Shown here: piece after piece, positions 1 to 11,835 of the stretch
Layout of the letters: every line of letters begins with the position of its first letter
Numbering within the stretch: position 1 is the stretch's first letter
Source of the DNA: Penicillium oxalicum
Taxonomy: Eukaryota; Ascomycota; Eurotiomycetes; Eurotiales; Aspergillaceae
DNA: 64,000 nt
Reading direction: 5' to 3'
NCBI RefSeq assembly: GCF_001723175.1
Contig: NC_064651.1
Span: 3,782,001-3,846,000 of the forward strand
Notes under the pieces: model-generated
Told to the model about the DNA's origin: nothing
Seen by the model: the letters and a program-made list of their open reading frames with translations, nothing else
Databases searched by the model: none
Program-made: the position numbers and the translations under genes

Positions 1-2342
1 GCAGACTGCTTGGAACTGAGCGCGCGAATCACTAATGGCGTCCTCGTAGATCGTGAAAGCCTGTGCGAAGAATTCATAGCTGACTTCCTCAAATCCGGTT
101 TGATCGGCAACTTCACCACACATCACGAAAAGGCGTAGAGCCAGGTCCGCGCATCCTGGGTTGACTCGCTGGTACAAACTGTTGACACACTGATGCAAGA
201 ACCGATAAAGAGCTGAGGACTGAGATTGCCAGTTATCGTCATAATGCTCGCGCGCCTTCAATTTGCGAGCCAAGCGAATCGATGCTGTGACAAGAGCGGG
301 TGTTGTGTATCGGATGCGCTCATTGCCATCGGCGTAGACCTTCCGAGTAGTTTGAAGAAGCTGCCAAAAACCCCTCATTAGCATTCAAGACTGCCTCCCG
401 GAGGAACTATTGTGAAGCTTACCTTGAGCTGTGTGTCATTATCAGGTGCTTGGATGAGATGAACCAACCTCGCAAGCCACCCTTGCTCCTCGATTGTCTC
501 GTCAGTCTCACCACCCCGCCGCTGCGAGGGTGCCCCAGGGTATCCGCTCGACTGCTGAAGCCCCTCCTTGATCAAGACCCGGGCCGCCTGCAATACACGG
601 TCAAGGTTCTCGGTATTCTTGATCAGGGTTTTGTTCTTCAGCAAGTTTCGCACGATCTCGCCTGCAATTGCACGACGAGTGGGATAAGACTGCGATGCGA
701 GAAGGGGTAGGTAATGAGGAAGTGCCAGGGCGGTGAAGATGGAGATGTAGGAACGGAGGGGAGCGCTCAGTAGATGAAGGATGTGCTGTTGAGTCGGAGC
801 TGAATGAAGGTCGGCATGGTCGGTATATTCAGCAGTCTTCTCGGTCGCAAAGTTGAGGACCTGGTCCACGTAGTGGAGTTCATCTGGGTAGATGTTCAAA
901 GCCAAATTCACCAGAGAAACGAGTAGCGCCATAATGTCCTGAATTGGGAGCGCGCGAGTCTTGATCAGGTTGACCACTTGATCATAGAAGATGTCATAGA
1001 GTTTGGCCTCGGCTGGCACGGCCGATTTGCCATTCTCTCTAGCTGTGGCTGTCTCCTCTTCTTCGGCCTCCTCTTTTGAGGCCTCGGATGATCCCTCGGC
1101 CTTGGCCGGTGCTGCCACGCCATTATCTTGGGACTTGTTCGTTCCACTTGCTTCGGTTTCCGATCGCTGTTTCTTTTCATTGTCAAGCTCGAGCTTTTTC
1201 AATAAACGCACAACAGCTTCTTCTTCCTGCTCTCGTCGTACTTCCGGCTCCGATGGGGAATCGCTCTCTTTTGTCGCATATGTGGACAATCGATCCATCA
1301 ATCCAATCACAATCTTTTTCAAGTCCACGTGGGGATGGAGGCGAGCAATGGCAGATAGCAGGTGGTCCAGAGTATGGAGGTGAAACTCGTCCGGGAAGAC
1401 TTTCGTGATCACTATCGATTTGTTAGCATCGGTGTGGCGGACTGCGCACGAGAGAATTCCAGACCTTCTAAGAGATACTCTTGAGCCAATACGTCGCGGC
1501 ATTGGACCACTTGCTCCAGGAGCGCCTGCAATATTCCGGACTTGTACGATTCCAAATCAACCAACTGACTTAGTCGCACAATATTGCTGCCAACGAGCAG
1601 TTCCAGCTCGCGTCTCTCCTGTATCCGGCGTTCCCGCTCCCGAGAAGGACCCTGGTGCTGCAGTCGGACCCAAAGCTTGTTCATCTCCACAAAGTTTGTC
1701 AGAACAAAATTGATGGAATCCTGGAGGTTGCCTTCGGGGCCCTCGCTATTTCCCGAAGGAAGATAGTCGCGTGCCTGGCCGGAGAGGTAATAGCGCAGGA
1801 AGAGGCCACGGATTGGGTGCTGAATGCCACGGCTCATCTCCATCATATCCTTCATGATCTCCTTGACTGGCGCATCTTCGACCGACATGTAAACGGTACC
1901 GACCGTGATCATGAGGTACAGGCGAGGCACGATATTGCCCGCATATTGAACCAGCTCATACAAGTCTGCGAGATGGTTGACGGGGTGGTTCTCCTTGAGA
2001 TAGACGGATAGGTGTCGCAATGCGTCGAACACGGCCATGTACAACTCGTAATACTGCTTCGGGCCCAGGCTCGGCGTGCGCAATTCAGAGACAAGAGTGG
2101 ATCTGCGGAGACACATCCAACATGTAAAGCATTTAGCAGTTGATTTCGACATCATTGAAGATCCCATACCGCTGCCTGGAGCTTCGCGGACCCGGAGCTG
2201 CTTACCCGCACTTGAGCGCATCCATGAGTTTCCCGGGAGTTTCCAAACATTTGCGCATCATTGCTGATTGTTGCCGAACGACCCCCAATGCCTCTTCGAG
2301 GAGGCGACTTTGGTCCTCGGCGACCGGGGGTGGGCTCGCCAT
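1..2342 (-). CDS. vps35: Vacuolar protein sorting protein 35, retromer core subunit (3' end outside window)
   Basis: Retromer scaffold that recycles cargo receptors from endosomes to the Golgi. Model: exons 2206-2342, 1465-2102, 423-1411 and <1-360, with introns of 103, 53 and 62 bp, all GT-AG; reading phases match at every join. The ATG at 2342 starts [13 protein letters not shown]. The family signature [14 protein letters not shown] lies near residue 95, followed by [12 protein letters not shown], both highly conserved in VPS35. About 708 residues are encoded here; fungal VPS35 is usually somewhat above 850, so the last 150 or so residues lie left of the window. A charged low-complexity insert (Glu/Lys/Ala rich) sits near 1000-1250, a position where fungal VPS35 is variable. 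Identity is firm; splice sites were read by eye. Confidence 0.95.
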
Positions 2343-5225
2343 GATGGAGGGAGTGAGGGGGAGCTGAAGGTGAGGGCAAGCGGTTTGGCGGGCACTGGCA
2401 GGGGGCAGTTCAAGTGGTGATGAGCGCTGTCACGAGGCGCAATTCCGAGTACAAGATGTGAGTCTCGGGAGGTGAGGGGGTGATGGCACCAGCCAATCTT
2501 GGAATCTGGCAGGAGGTTGGGGAATCGTGAAGTTGATGTGGTTCTCATGTTACGAAGCCCGCCCGGAGAGAGAGGGTCGACCCATTGGGTAAGGACGGGC
2601 GCCAAAACGTCACTGTCATTGGCCTGAGGCCTCCAAATAACCCGCACCAGTACATCAACTGTGCTGTAGTAGTCTTATGTAGGACATTCGGTACGACAAG
2701 GACGAGGTTCTTCAGAATACGGCAGTACAAATACATCGACGGATTTTGTGATTGTCGTCCGTGTAGTGACCTTTGAGCGTCAATACGTCAAGTCGAAAAT
2801 GCTGCTCTTCTGATCGATTTATGCCATAGACTGGGCCGAGCGCGCTCAAGCTTCTCACTACTCGGAGTCCCTTTCATGGGTTAGACGATTTGATAGCACC
2901 AAGGGCCCGCAAATTGTGAACTGAGTTTTAAATTTTTGAGACTATTGACAATCCGAGATTGTCGGCGAGACCTGTGAATTGCCCAATTGGATTTGCAGAA
3001 TGAAATTCGATGATGGTGTACAATGGCTGGTCCGGTTTGTTGTACCCGGCCGAGTGATAGATGGAGATGAAAAGATTATCCACGAGGCGACCACAATGCG
3101 GGTTGTAGAAGAAAATCATTCCTGTACCCTCTGCTATAACACAGGGACTCAGTCACAGGAGCTCGCTCGGCCTGTGGGCATTTATCATTATAGATTCTAT
3201 TGAAGAAGAACGAACTATCGACGTTGAAGATGGATACAATAGAGTCACGAGGGAGTTCGCGTAAGCAGTATACTCTCTCTGTCTTCTATTCTAAGTACAA
3301 AGCGGCTACTTAAACCTATGGATATTATCAATAGGTATATGCCCTCTTTCTTGAATGTTTTCTCTAGCTGGTAACTATTTTCAATACGTAGCCAAACAAG
3401 ACATGCAGCGTCTTTAAGACTAACCGAATTCAATTAATAATACTAAAGACAACCGTCGCAAATATCTCCATAGTAAAATTTTCGCGGCCCTGTTCCCCAT
3501 TTCGTGGACAGGAAGTATGACTCTCGACTGGCCTATTCAATTTGACTTGCGACGATTCCCGGTTTGGAATGAGCAACAACGCACAGGATCAGGAGATGGT
3601 CGCGGTGCTAGACTAGAACAGGCGTATATAGCACCATTTTAGATGCTTGACTTCCTTCCCATGAGAATGCAGAGCAGAAGGCTCAATCACTTGCATCGTG
3701 CTCTTATCAGAGAATCATCGGAAGCGGAAGTAAGATTCCTCATGTTTTACATAGGTGGTAGAACCCTAGAGACTCTGCTGGAAGCTTTTCATGCATTGCG
3801 GACGCTGAACAATTCATGATCGATATGGTAGTTTAGTGTGCGGGGCTTCAACTGCCTTTCATGGGATCTATCCTGGATCGTGAGCCGCGGAATGTGTCTG
3901 GACAAAGAAGTTCTCTGAGAGAAGTAGGGGGGGGTTAAACCTCTAAAATCAGTCTTTTTAAGAGCAGTCTAGCGTAGGGTGGCACCACCACAGCCTGATC
4001 AGCTTCATTCCTTAGGCAGCTTGGAAGTTACAAGTTCTCTTGGGCAATAGCAACGGTTTCTAGACAAGGCAAAATTTCCCCCCTACGGCGGTCCCTCATT
4101 CGGATCTCGGAAATATTTCGGGGGTTGGTCGCTTTCGCAGGATTGTATTCTTCATTGTTGATTCTGAGTGGCAAGGAGTGCAGAAAGGTCAGCGCTCATG
4201 GCAATATCAAGTGGGTTCAAATGTTTCAATGGCTGTCGCTTTTGAATCAGGATCAACAGCGAGGGTATAGTGGAGGACTTAGACCCAGGTGGAAGCAACT
4301 ACTCCGTGGGAGGAAAAAAAAATGCAGATGGGGTGATTTTTCAGAGCGAAAAGGACAAATCGAACACCGAGACGGGAGTGCTGCGTGAGCGTTCATCCCC
4401 CAGAAGCCGAGGGTTTAAAAAACACCAGTAGAAGAAGTCCTGCAAAGACTAGGTATGCACATGGTCTTGCGACGAAGAATATAAGAGAGGCGTGCAAACA
4501 GCCTCGGACAAGCCCAGTCATCCCCGCACGCTAGTTCTCAGCCTGCATACCAAATAGCCCCCTAAGTCCAAAATGGCAGTCTAGTGTATATGGTCCGCCT
4601 CCACTCCGGCATCGGACGTTTAATATAAGCTCATCAATGATAATCAACTAAGTGGTAGCTGAAAGATCCTTCTGGTGGTGAGTCTCGACGCATCGTCAGC
4701 ACCACACGGACGGTCAGCATGCTCAAATCCAAGCCGCCCAAGCGGAACAAAGAAATTGTACAGAGACTTGGAATCAATTGTGGATGCCTGTCAATCTGAA
4801 GATAATTCAACATCTGAGGAAAACGTCCCAGATCGATCAAGACATGACCAGAGAGCAAACATTATGTACACGGAGAATGGCACCAGAGACTCGGGAAATA
4901 GGACCCCGAAGCAAATCAGACATGCGCACTGCTCGTTGCCAAGAAAACAAAAAAGGAGTCAATGCCAAGCTTACCCACGCGGCAGAGGACCATCGTTGCG
5001 GGCTGACTGCCGCACTGACCCAGACCGCGAACCGCCACGTGGAGCCGAAGGATTTTTGGTGAAAAGAGGTCGTTCAATTCAACTTGATGATTTCCCGAAT
5101 CGCTTTTGATGGACCCGCCAAAAAACGCCATGGATATCAATGATAAAATAAAAGGACAAAATGACTGGCAGACATCATAGAAAGTGTGAGACTGGACTTT
5201 GCCCAGTCGCTGCTGCATAGGGCAG
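2343..5225. other. Intergenic, no gene seen (2.9 kb)
   Basis: This lies between the 5' end of vps35 and the 3' end of the acetolactate synthase gene. Only short reading frames without recognisable motifs occur, and 3434-4124 is almost free of open frames. The stretch near 3200-3480 is AT-rich. No tRNA B-box or repeat was noticed. It should hold the vps35 promoter next to 2343. Confidence 0.5.
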
Positions 5226-7623
5226 TTACTCGCGCATGTTCACCTCAGTGGGAGCATTGCGTGTCTTCATCATTGCCTTGCGCTCGATTTCCTTGGCTGG
5301 AGCAGATAATTAGCATGTCGTTTAAACAACCTAAGCTTCGCGGGGCAATCTTCAAGAGCTTACCTTCATCGTAGACCAGGAATTCGTGAAGACCACGACC
5401 AGAAGGAACCATGGGGAGAACAGGAACCTTGCGAGCAGTGATCACCTCGAGAAGAGCAGGGCCAGGCTGATCAATCAGCCACTTGAGCTTGGCCTCCAAA
5501 TCAGAGGCCTTGGAGACACGCTCGGCAGCAACGCGCATAGAGCGGGCAAGAGGGACAAAGTCTGGGTTTTGCTGATGCGTGTGGGAGTAGCGATCCTCAT
5601 AGAACAAATTCTGCCACTGAGTGACCATGCCCTGCTCCTCGTTGTTCATCAAGAGAACCTTGACGCCAATGTTGAACTGAGCGGCAGTCGAGAGCTCAGT
5701 CAGGGTCATGTTGAAAGAGGCATCACCATCAATGTCCACAACCAGGCAGTCTGGACGAGCGACCTTGGCACCAATGGCCGAGGGCAGACCGAAGCCCATA
5801 GTACCCAGACCACCGGAAGTAATCATGGTACGAGGGTGGCGCCAGCGGAAGTGCTGAGCAGCCCACATCTGGTGCTGACCGACACCGGTAGTAATGATGG
5901 TCTTGTCCTTCATGTGAGCGGTGAGGTCGCTCAACTTCTCAATGACGGCCTGGGGCTTGATCGTCGCCTCCGGAGTTTGGCGCTCATAGAGGGACAGTGG
6001 GAAGCGGGCCTTCCAGTCGTTGATCTGCTCGAACCACTCGGGACGCTCGGCAACTGCATTCACGTGCGGAAGCAGCATGCGAAGGTTGTCGGCGCAGTCG
6101 CCTTCAACGGCCTCGGTGGCCTGAACGACCTTGTTGATGTTCTTGGGCATGATCTCGAAGTGAACGATACCGCCTCGGCCTTCCGCCGCCGCGGCCTTGG
6201 CCTGAGGAGCAAATTTGGGAATGCTGCCAGTCACACGGTCGTCAAATCGAGCGCCCACAGCGATGATCAGATCGGCCTCCTGCATGGCCATGTTGGCGTA
6301 GGCCGAACCGTGCATGCCAAGCATATGCAGAGACTTGGGGTCCAGCTCATCGAAACCACCCAATCCCTGCAGAGTTGTGGTGACGGGGATCTTGGCCTTT
6401 TCGGCAAACTCCTTGAGAATTTCCGGCCCATCCGGACGTGCGAGGAGACCCTGGCCAACGTAGAGGACGGGCTTCTCAGCCACATTGACAAGACGAGCCA
6501 CACGGCTGATAGTCTGCTCGAGCTGCTTCTTGCCCAGTTCACGGGCAGCGACGGTGGCAGCACTAGGGAGCGAGGGGATGGTGCTTTGTGTGGGAATGGG
6601 GTTGCGGAGGATACCGGCGGTGACGTCTTTGGGCAAATCAACCAGGACGGGACCGGGACGGCCACTGGTGGCAATCTCGAAAGCTTCCTGAATGCGACGA
6701 GGCAGTTCACCCACAGACTTGACCATGACGTTCCACTTGGTACAGGCACGCGAGATGCCAATGACATCGGCCTCCTGGAAAGAGTCGGTACCGATGGCGC
6801 TGGTAGGAACTTGACCGCAGAAGACGACCATAGGAGTACCATCAGACAAGGCGTCTTGCATGGGAGTAATCACGTTGGTGGCACCGGGACCCGAGGTGAC
6901 AAGAACCACACCGGGCTTGCCAGAGGCACGAGCGTAGCCCTGAGCCATGTGTCCGGCACCTTGCTCGTGCTTGGGGAGAACAAAGTCGAAGTGCTTTGAG
7001 TTATAGATGGCATCGAAGACGGGAAGAATGGCGCCACCGGGGTACCCAACTGTTACAATTGGGGGAAAAAAGACGTTAGAGCTTGATACACTCCATGACA
7101 GGGATTTGAGAGCATCAGATGTCCAAAGACGACGGCTGGAAAAGTAGAAACGCAACACGTACAGATTTGTTTCACGCCCAGACGCAGCATCATTTCGTGG
7201 AAGATTTCACCACCACTCATACCAACCATTCTGTGACGAGATGAGGGATTAGTCCAGGTCGCTGCACTGCGAAGCGTCTTGGGGAAACAGGGGCAGCCCT
7301 TACGAGTCATCCAGCTCGGGGAGCTGACGGTTCTGGAGGGGAGAAACTTCATTGCGATGAGGCTCTTGGTTGAAAGCAGGGCTCGGGGCCGGCCTAGAGT
7401 CACTGCTGGCACGTAGTTAGAGACTGGTCGTCGAGAGTCGACGGCATCGAAAGACTCACGCCGTAGCTGTTGCGGTACTCTGAGCACGCTTCTGAGGCGA
7501 GGAGCGGTGGGGCGACGCAGCCGAAGCCACCAAGGAAGTGGTGAAGGACCGACGACTAGAGGCCACATGCCTCTGGAGGTGGATGGCGCGCAGAGCAGTC
7601 CTTGACGGTCGGAGAGGCATCAT
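5226..7623 (-). CDS. ilv2: Acetolactate (acetohydroxyacid) synthase catalytic subunit, mitochondrial
   Basis: First common step of valine, leucine and isoleucine synthesis, ThDP-dependent. Exons: 7460-7623, 7304-7405, 7163-7230, 5364-7049 and 5226-5296; phases close exactly to 696 residues. The first 50 or so residues are rich in Arg/Ser/Ala (MMPLRPSRTALRAIHLQRH), as in a mitochondrial transit peptide. FGYPGGAILP follows near residue 111, then the catalytic Glu in PKHEQGAGH (about 139) and the ThDP/metal-binding segment GDASFNMTLTELS with NNEEQG. The short last exon encodes AKEIERKAMMKTRNAP and ends at MRE-stop. Positions known for herbicide resistance look wild type (GRPGPVLVDLP, GMVTQWQ). 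The intron 1 acceptor is a tandem CAGCAG, so one residue is optional. Confidence 0.95.
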
Positions 7624-7767
7624 ATTGACCGACAATAGCCCAACAGCACTTGGACAGAATTGAGAGGAGAGGCAAATATGGAAGGAAAAATAGGAACCTC
7701 TGGGCCCTTGCTATGATCTTCCTGGGGGAAACGAAAAACGCCTTAAACCCAAATGAACTGACCGCTC

Positions 7768-7774
7768 TGAGTCA
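7768..7774. promoter_or_regulatory. CpcA/Gcn4-type binding site TGAGTCA
   Basis: A perfect palindromic AP-1/Gcn4-type heptamer lies 145 bp upstream of the ilv2 start. In ascomycetes Gcn4/CpcA/CPC1 binds TGASTCA and activates amino-acid biosynthetic genes during starvation, so this fits a branched-chain pathway gene. The match is seen; occupancy is inferred. Confidence 0.6.
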
Positions 7775-7844
7775 AGAATTCGGCGCCTTTCATTGGCCCG
7801 ATCGCCTCCGCCCTCTCCGACCTCGGCGGCAACATCAGATCACA

Positions 7845-7851
7845 TGACTCA
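7845..7851. promoter_or_regulatory. CpcA/Gcn4-type binding site TGACTCA
   Basis: Second perfect heptamer, 222 bp upstream of the ilv2 start, in the extended palindrome ATGACTCAT that Gcn4-class factors prefer. Together with the site at 7768 it makes cross-pathway control of ilv2 likely. Confidence 0.65.
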
Positions 7852-9647
7852 TAGTTCGTGCTGAGTGCTGACCATCATGTGAGCGGGTTGGACTTGTGGC
7901 TCAGGCACCAACCCTCACATTCGCCTCAGCGTTGCTGTGGACGAGAGGCGGAGTCTGGAGTCTGGACTCAGCAAAAATCACGTGCCCATCAGAAGTGTTC
8001 TTTTAGAAGAAACCTGAGGCACCAACGATCAAGACGTGTCTTGGGTCTTCCCGCGCGAATCTGGCTGAATACCAGTCGCATTCAGTATACTCGGCTCGGC
8101 CAACACGTTGTACATGTACAGCATCGTTGAATAGCACCGCCCGTGAAATTCTCAATGATAAAAAGAAACCTCCACTAGAGTCATGGTCTCTTTTCCAGGG
8201 CCCAGACGGATACATTTTCGAACGGAAATGTACAGGTTGCTTTTGACCAGCCCCTCAACCAGGTCTCTTGTGGGTGTCCTGGAGGTGGTACAAGTGTGTA
8301 CACGCTCGTCCCGTTTACTTCACTGGGGCACGGGCACACCACGCTGCAGAATGTACAACCCTACACGCATTGTACTAATCACCGTAGCCTTTTATACTAC
8401 GATACGGGAGACCATCTGCATTAGCCATCCCCTCTCGTGGCACGATATCATTGTTATCGCCATGCAATAAACGCACCTAGGGTAAAAATGTACTACATGT
8501 TATTGTCTGGTCAGGTCCTGTAGTACCTCCCCGGGCGGGTCTCACCTGAATCATGACTCCCGTCCGTGTCTAATGACTCGGCCACAGTGTCGACGTTCTT
8601 GCCGAGGGAAGACATGAGACTGCCGATTGCCCGCAGACCTTCGCCGACACGGACTCTTTGGATGGTCCCCTTATACACCCTGATCTACTGAAGCGGTTGG
8701 AGTGTCCCTGAACAATATGACGCTACACCGTCTGCATCAGCTGTATCGTCGTTTGACTCTTGGGTCTCCTGACGACCAGTGAACTGCTGAACAGCTTGCC
8801 AGTCGCGCGTGGGAGACGATATTTATTTTGACGATTTCGAGTGCCACAGATTTCACGTGAGCGACTGACCAAAAGCCCGCGCGGGTTGACCAGCGTCCCC
8901 GGGACCACCTGCAGTAAATTGACGATGACGATGTCGATGAATATGCTGGACGTGATTCGAACCAGCGCCGGGGATTTCCCCACGGAGACCAGCCTGCAAT
9001 GGTACACCGGGACGAGCGGAGACGTTGTGTCTGGAGCAGTCGGGGCGCCACGGACCATGATGGGGGTTGGATTCGTGGAAGAAGTCATCCCATTTTGAAT
9101 TGGGGGCTTGCTCCCAGCCTACGACTGATCCGAGGATGAAGTTGCCAGAACCTCACCCCTGGACTCTCTTTTGGGCCCGAGATGCACAGAAAGGCCTGGC
9201 CTTCTCGGCTCTCGGGACTCTGACGACGGGCCCGACATCCCCGACACCAGCCGAGATGGAGCCTCCCCTGACCCCGTCTCTCGTTCTCCCCACCAGAAGA
9301 ACCCGAAACGGGATCAGTTTACCCGGGGTTGACTTTGAATGGCGCGTGGGTGGAGTGCATGGGGTGGAAAAGTGGAAAGTGGGAAAAGAGAGCAGTGGAA
9401 CGTACGTAGGAAGAGGGGGGGGAAAGACACGGGCAATAAGGAATTTGTCTTTCAACGTCACAGGTTCAGCGAACCTCTCTTTCTTTCCTTCTCGCAGAAC
9501 CTCTCCCTCCATTTTTCTTTTTCTTTTATTCTCCGATCCTTCTCTTTCCTCCAAACCTATTCTTAGGGGAACCGATTCAACAAACCTCCGTGTTGCTCGT
9601 CTTTGGTCTTGAGTTTCTGTCTCCTCCATCTCTGCCGATACCCCGCC

Positions 9648-11336
9648 ATGTCTGCCCCGCAAGAGCTCGTTCCCCAAACGGAGTCGATCGCCGAAGTCTA
9701 CGCGACAGACGATGCGTCGGTGACCTCAGTCGCACCTGAACACCAGCAGCGCTGGAATAATTTGATCACTCAATTCAACAAGCAGTATGATCATCGGCCG
9801 GATTTTGTGGCACGCAGCCCGGGTCGTGTCAACATCATTGGTGAGCACATTGACTACAACCTCTACGATGTTCTGCCCACCGCCGTGAGCGTCGATGTGA
9901 TCATGGCAGTCAAGGTGGTCCCTGCCGGACCATCGGGCACGACAATCAAGATTGCCAATGTGACCCCAGAAAAGTTCCCTTCGCGCGAGTTCAGCGTCCC
10001 TCAAGGCGCCGACGTCGAGATCGACCCGAAGAAGCACGAATGGGTGAGCTACTTCAAGGCGGGTCTGCTCGGTGCAGTCAAATTCTTGCGAAAGGAAAAG
10101 GCCGACTCCTTTGCCCCGGTGAGCATGGAGATTCTGGTCGACGGCAACGTGCCTCCGGGGGGTGGTATCTCGAGCAGCGCCGCGTTTGTCTGCGCCAGTG
10201 CCCTCGCGGTCATGAAGGCCAACGACCACAACGTCTCCAAGCAGGACCTCCTAGACCTCGCGGTGGTCTCGGAGCGCGCCGTTGGCGTCTATTCTGGCGG
10301 GTGAGTTTCTCCATATCTCTCTTCGACAGAGGCTTGGAAAGGGTTCCCATTTCTAACACGAGAGGTGGTTGCGATGGCAAATAGCATGGACCAAGCAGCC
10401 TCGATCTTCTCGAAGCGAGGATACTTGCTCTACACCCAGTTCTTCCCTCAGTTCAAGGCCCAGCACGTCCCCATTCCCAAGGCCACCGACGAGATCACCT
10501 TCCTCATGGCCCAGAGCTTCGTCACTTCAAACAAGGCCGAAACGGCGCCTCGTCATTACAACCTGCGTGTGGCCGAGTGCACGCTGGCGTCGGTGATCTT
10601 GGCGAAGAAGTTTGGTGTGAAATTGTCCAAGGACAACAGCTCGCTGGGGTACAGCCTGCGCAACTTCCAGCAGGAGCTGATGACCAAGGAAGAGCGTCTG
10701 CAGGATCCTTTGGAGTACCAGATTGACTCGGTCATTCAAGCTGTCCAAGACGAGTTGACCCAGGAAGAGGGCTACACGCGCGAGGAGATGGCTGCCTTGC
10801 TGGACATGACCGTGCAGGAGCTCGAGTCAAACTTCCTGTCCGCATTCCCCGTGCAGGCCGAGCGGTTCCTACTCCGCCAACGCGCTCTGCACTGCTTCAA
10901 GGAGGCCCGACGTGTGCTGGACTTCAAGGCCTGTCTGGTCAAGGCATCCGAGCTCGATGACAAGCGGATCCGCTACCTCGGTCAACTGCTGAACGAGTCC
11001 CAGGAATCTTGCCGCACCGCCTACGACTGCAGTGCGCCCGAGGTCGACGAGATCTGTGAGATTGCCCGCCGCGCCGGGACCTGGGGCAGTCGATTGACAG
11101 GAGCCGGATGGGGTGGTTGCACGGTGCACATGCTGCCCCAAGGAAAGGTGGAGGCCGTAACTACCGCTCTACGGAACGAATACTACCTCAAGAAATTCCC
11201 TGATATCAGCGAGGAAAAGCTGAAGCAGGCCATGGTCATCAGCAAGCCCTCCAATGGCTCATTCGTGTATGTGAACCCTCAGCCCTTTACATTGCCCCCC
11301 TCTCGAGGATTGAATGGAGAACTGACGGCCATGTAG
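9648..11336 (+). CDS. GAL1: Galactokinase
   Basis: GHMP-family sugar kinase; phosphorylates galactose at C1 in the Leloir pathway, cytosolic. Two exons, 9648-10300 and 10385-11336, with an 84-bp intron (GTGAGT...AATAG), give 534 residues. All three family motifs are present: SPGRVNIIGEHIDY near residue 62 (sugar binding), PPGGGISSSAAF near 179 (phosphate-binding loop), and RLTGAGWGGCTV near the C-terminus. I chose the ATG at 9648 (MSAPQELVP) because the frame further upstream has only a TTG and reads like leader sequence. The gene is divergent from ilv2 and convergent with the RNase H2 B gene. Confidence 0.95.
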
Positions 11337-11835
11337 AATTTATGGTGCTGCAATTGATCAACTTGCGTTGTAAGCAGATTTGCGATATAATGACAATGTC
11401 CAGAGCGCCCCCCCTCTCTCTGAAAAAAAATGAACAGAATTGTTCGGTTTTCGCCCATGTCCAAGGTCTGATCCAACTGCCGTCGTCGATGAAATGTAAT
11501 AGCGTAGCTGTGAGCTAGTATATGTATGGCCCAAAAATCTAGCCCTCGAGATAAACTCTCCAGAAACAGGGCCCTGGTGGATGAATGCTTCTGTGCAGCA
11601 AGTCTGCCAGCGGCAAATCCCCGCCTCAAATCGCGATTTGCTGGGTGGGTTTCCCCTGGCTGAGGGGTGGCTCAAAAACGCGATCTTAAGTGAACCACCC
11701 CGAGCCCGCTGGCACCGAGTGTGCGAGATTCGTAGCGGGGGTGGTGGGGGAAGATAAAGCACGCATAGATGAGTCAAAGGACGAGGCGGACGTGTGGTAT
11801 TCGATCGACAAAGAAGCAAGTCATGGTGTCTGCCT
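11337..11835. other. Convergent 3' intergenic spacer
   Basis: 500 bp between the stop codons of galactokinase and RNase H2 subunit B. No gene or structured element seen. Confidence 0.5.

Larger units (their letters stand above)
7624..9647. promoter_or_regulatory. Shared divergent promoter region of ilv2 and the galactokinase gene
   Basis: About 2 kb without a supported gene. The ilv2-proximal part holds two perfect TGA(C/G)TCA sites and an inverted CCAAT box (ATTGG near 7793). The galactokinase-proximal part, about 9465-9600, is a long pyrimidine-rich tract (runs of CTTT and TTTTC) typical of strong fungal promoters upstream of the transcription start. Short open frames here, including 9153-9677 on the minus strand, look like non-coding sequence. 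Confidence 0.55.

Noticed and set aside
4675..5109. 144-codon frame upstream of the ilv2 3' end
   Set aside because: Composition is shadow-like and no domain or splice partner was found.
5386..6999. 537-codon plus-strand open frame
   Set aside because: It lies antisense to the acetolactate synthase exon and has no family motifs; the minus-strand frame is clearly the gene.
8945..8985. GGTTCGAATC on the minus strand, resembling a tRNA B box
   Set aside because: The flanking five bases cannot form a T stem and no A box lies at the right distance.
9603..9647. Extended galactokinase N-terminus
   Set aside because: The extension begins with TTG and encodes leader-like sequence; the ATG at 9648 fits the family.
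9153..9677. 174-codon minus-strand frame upstream of galactokinase
   Set aside because: Overlaps the pyrimidine-rich promoter and the galactokinase start, is low complexity, and shows no domain.
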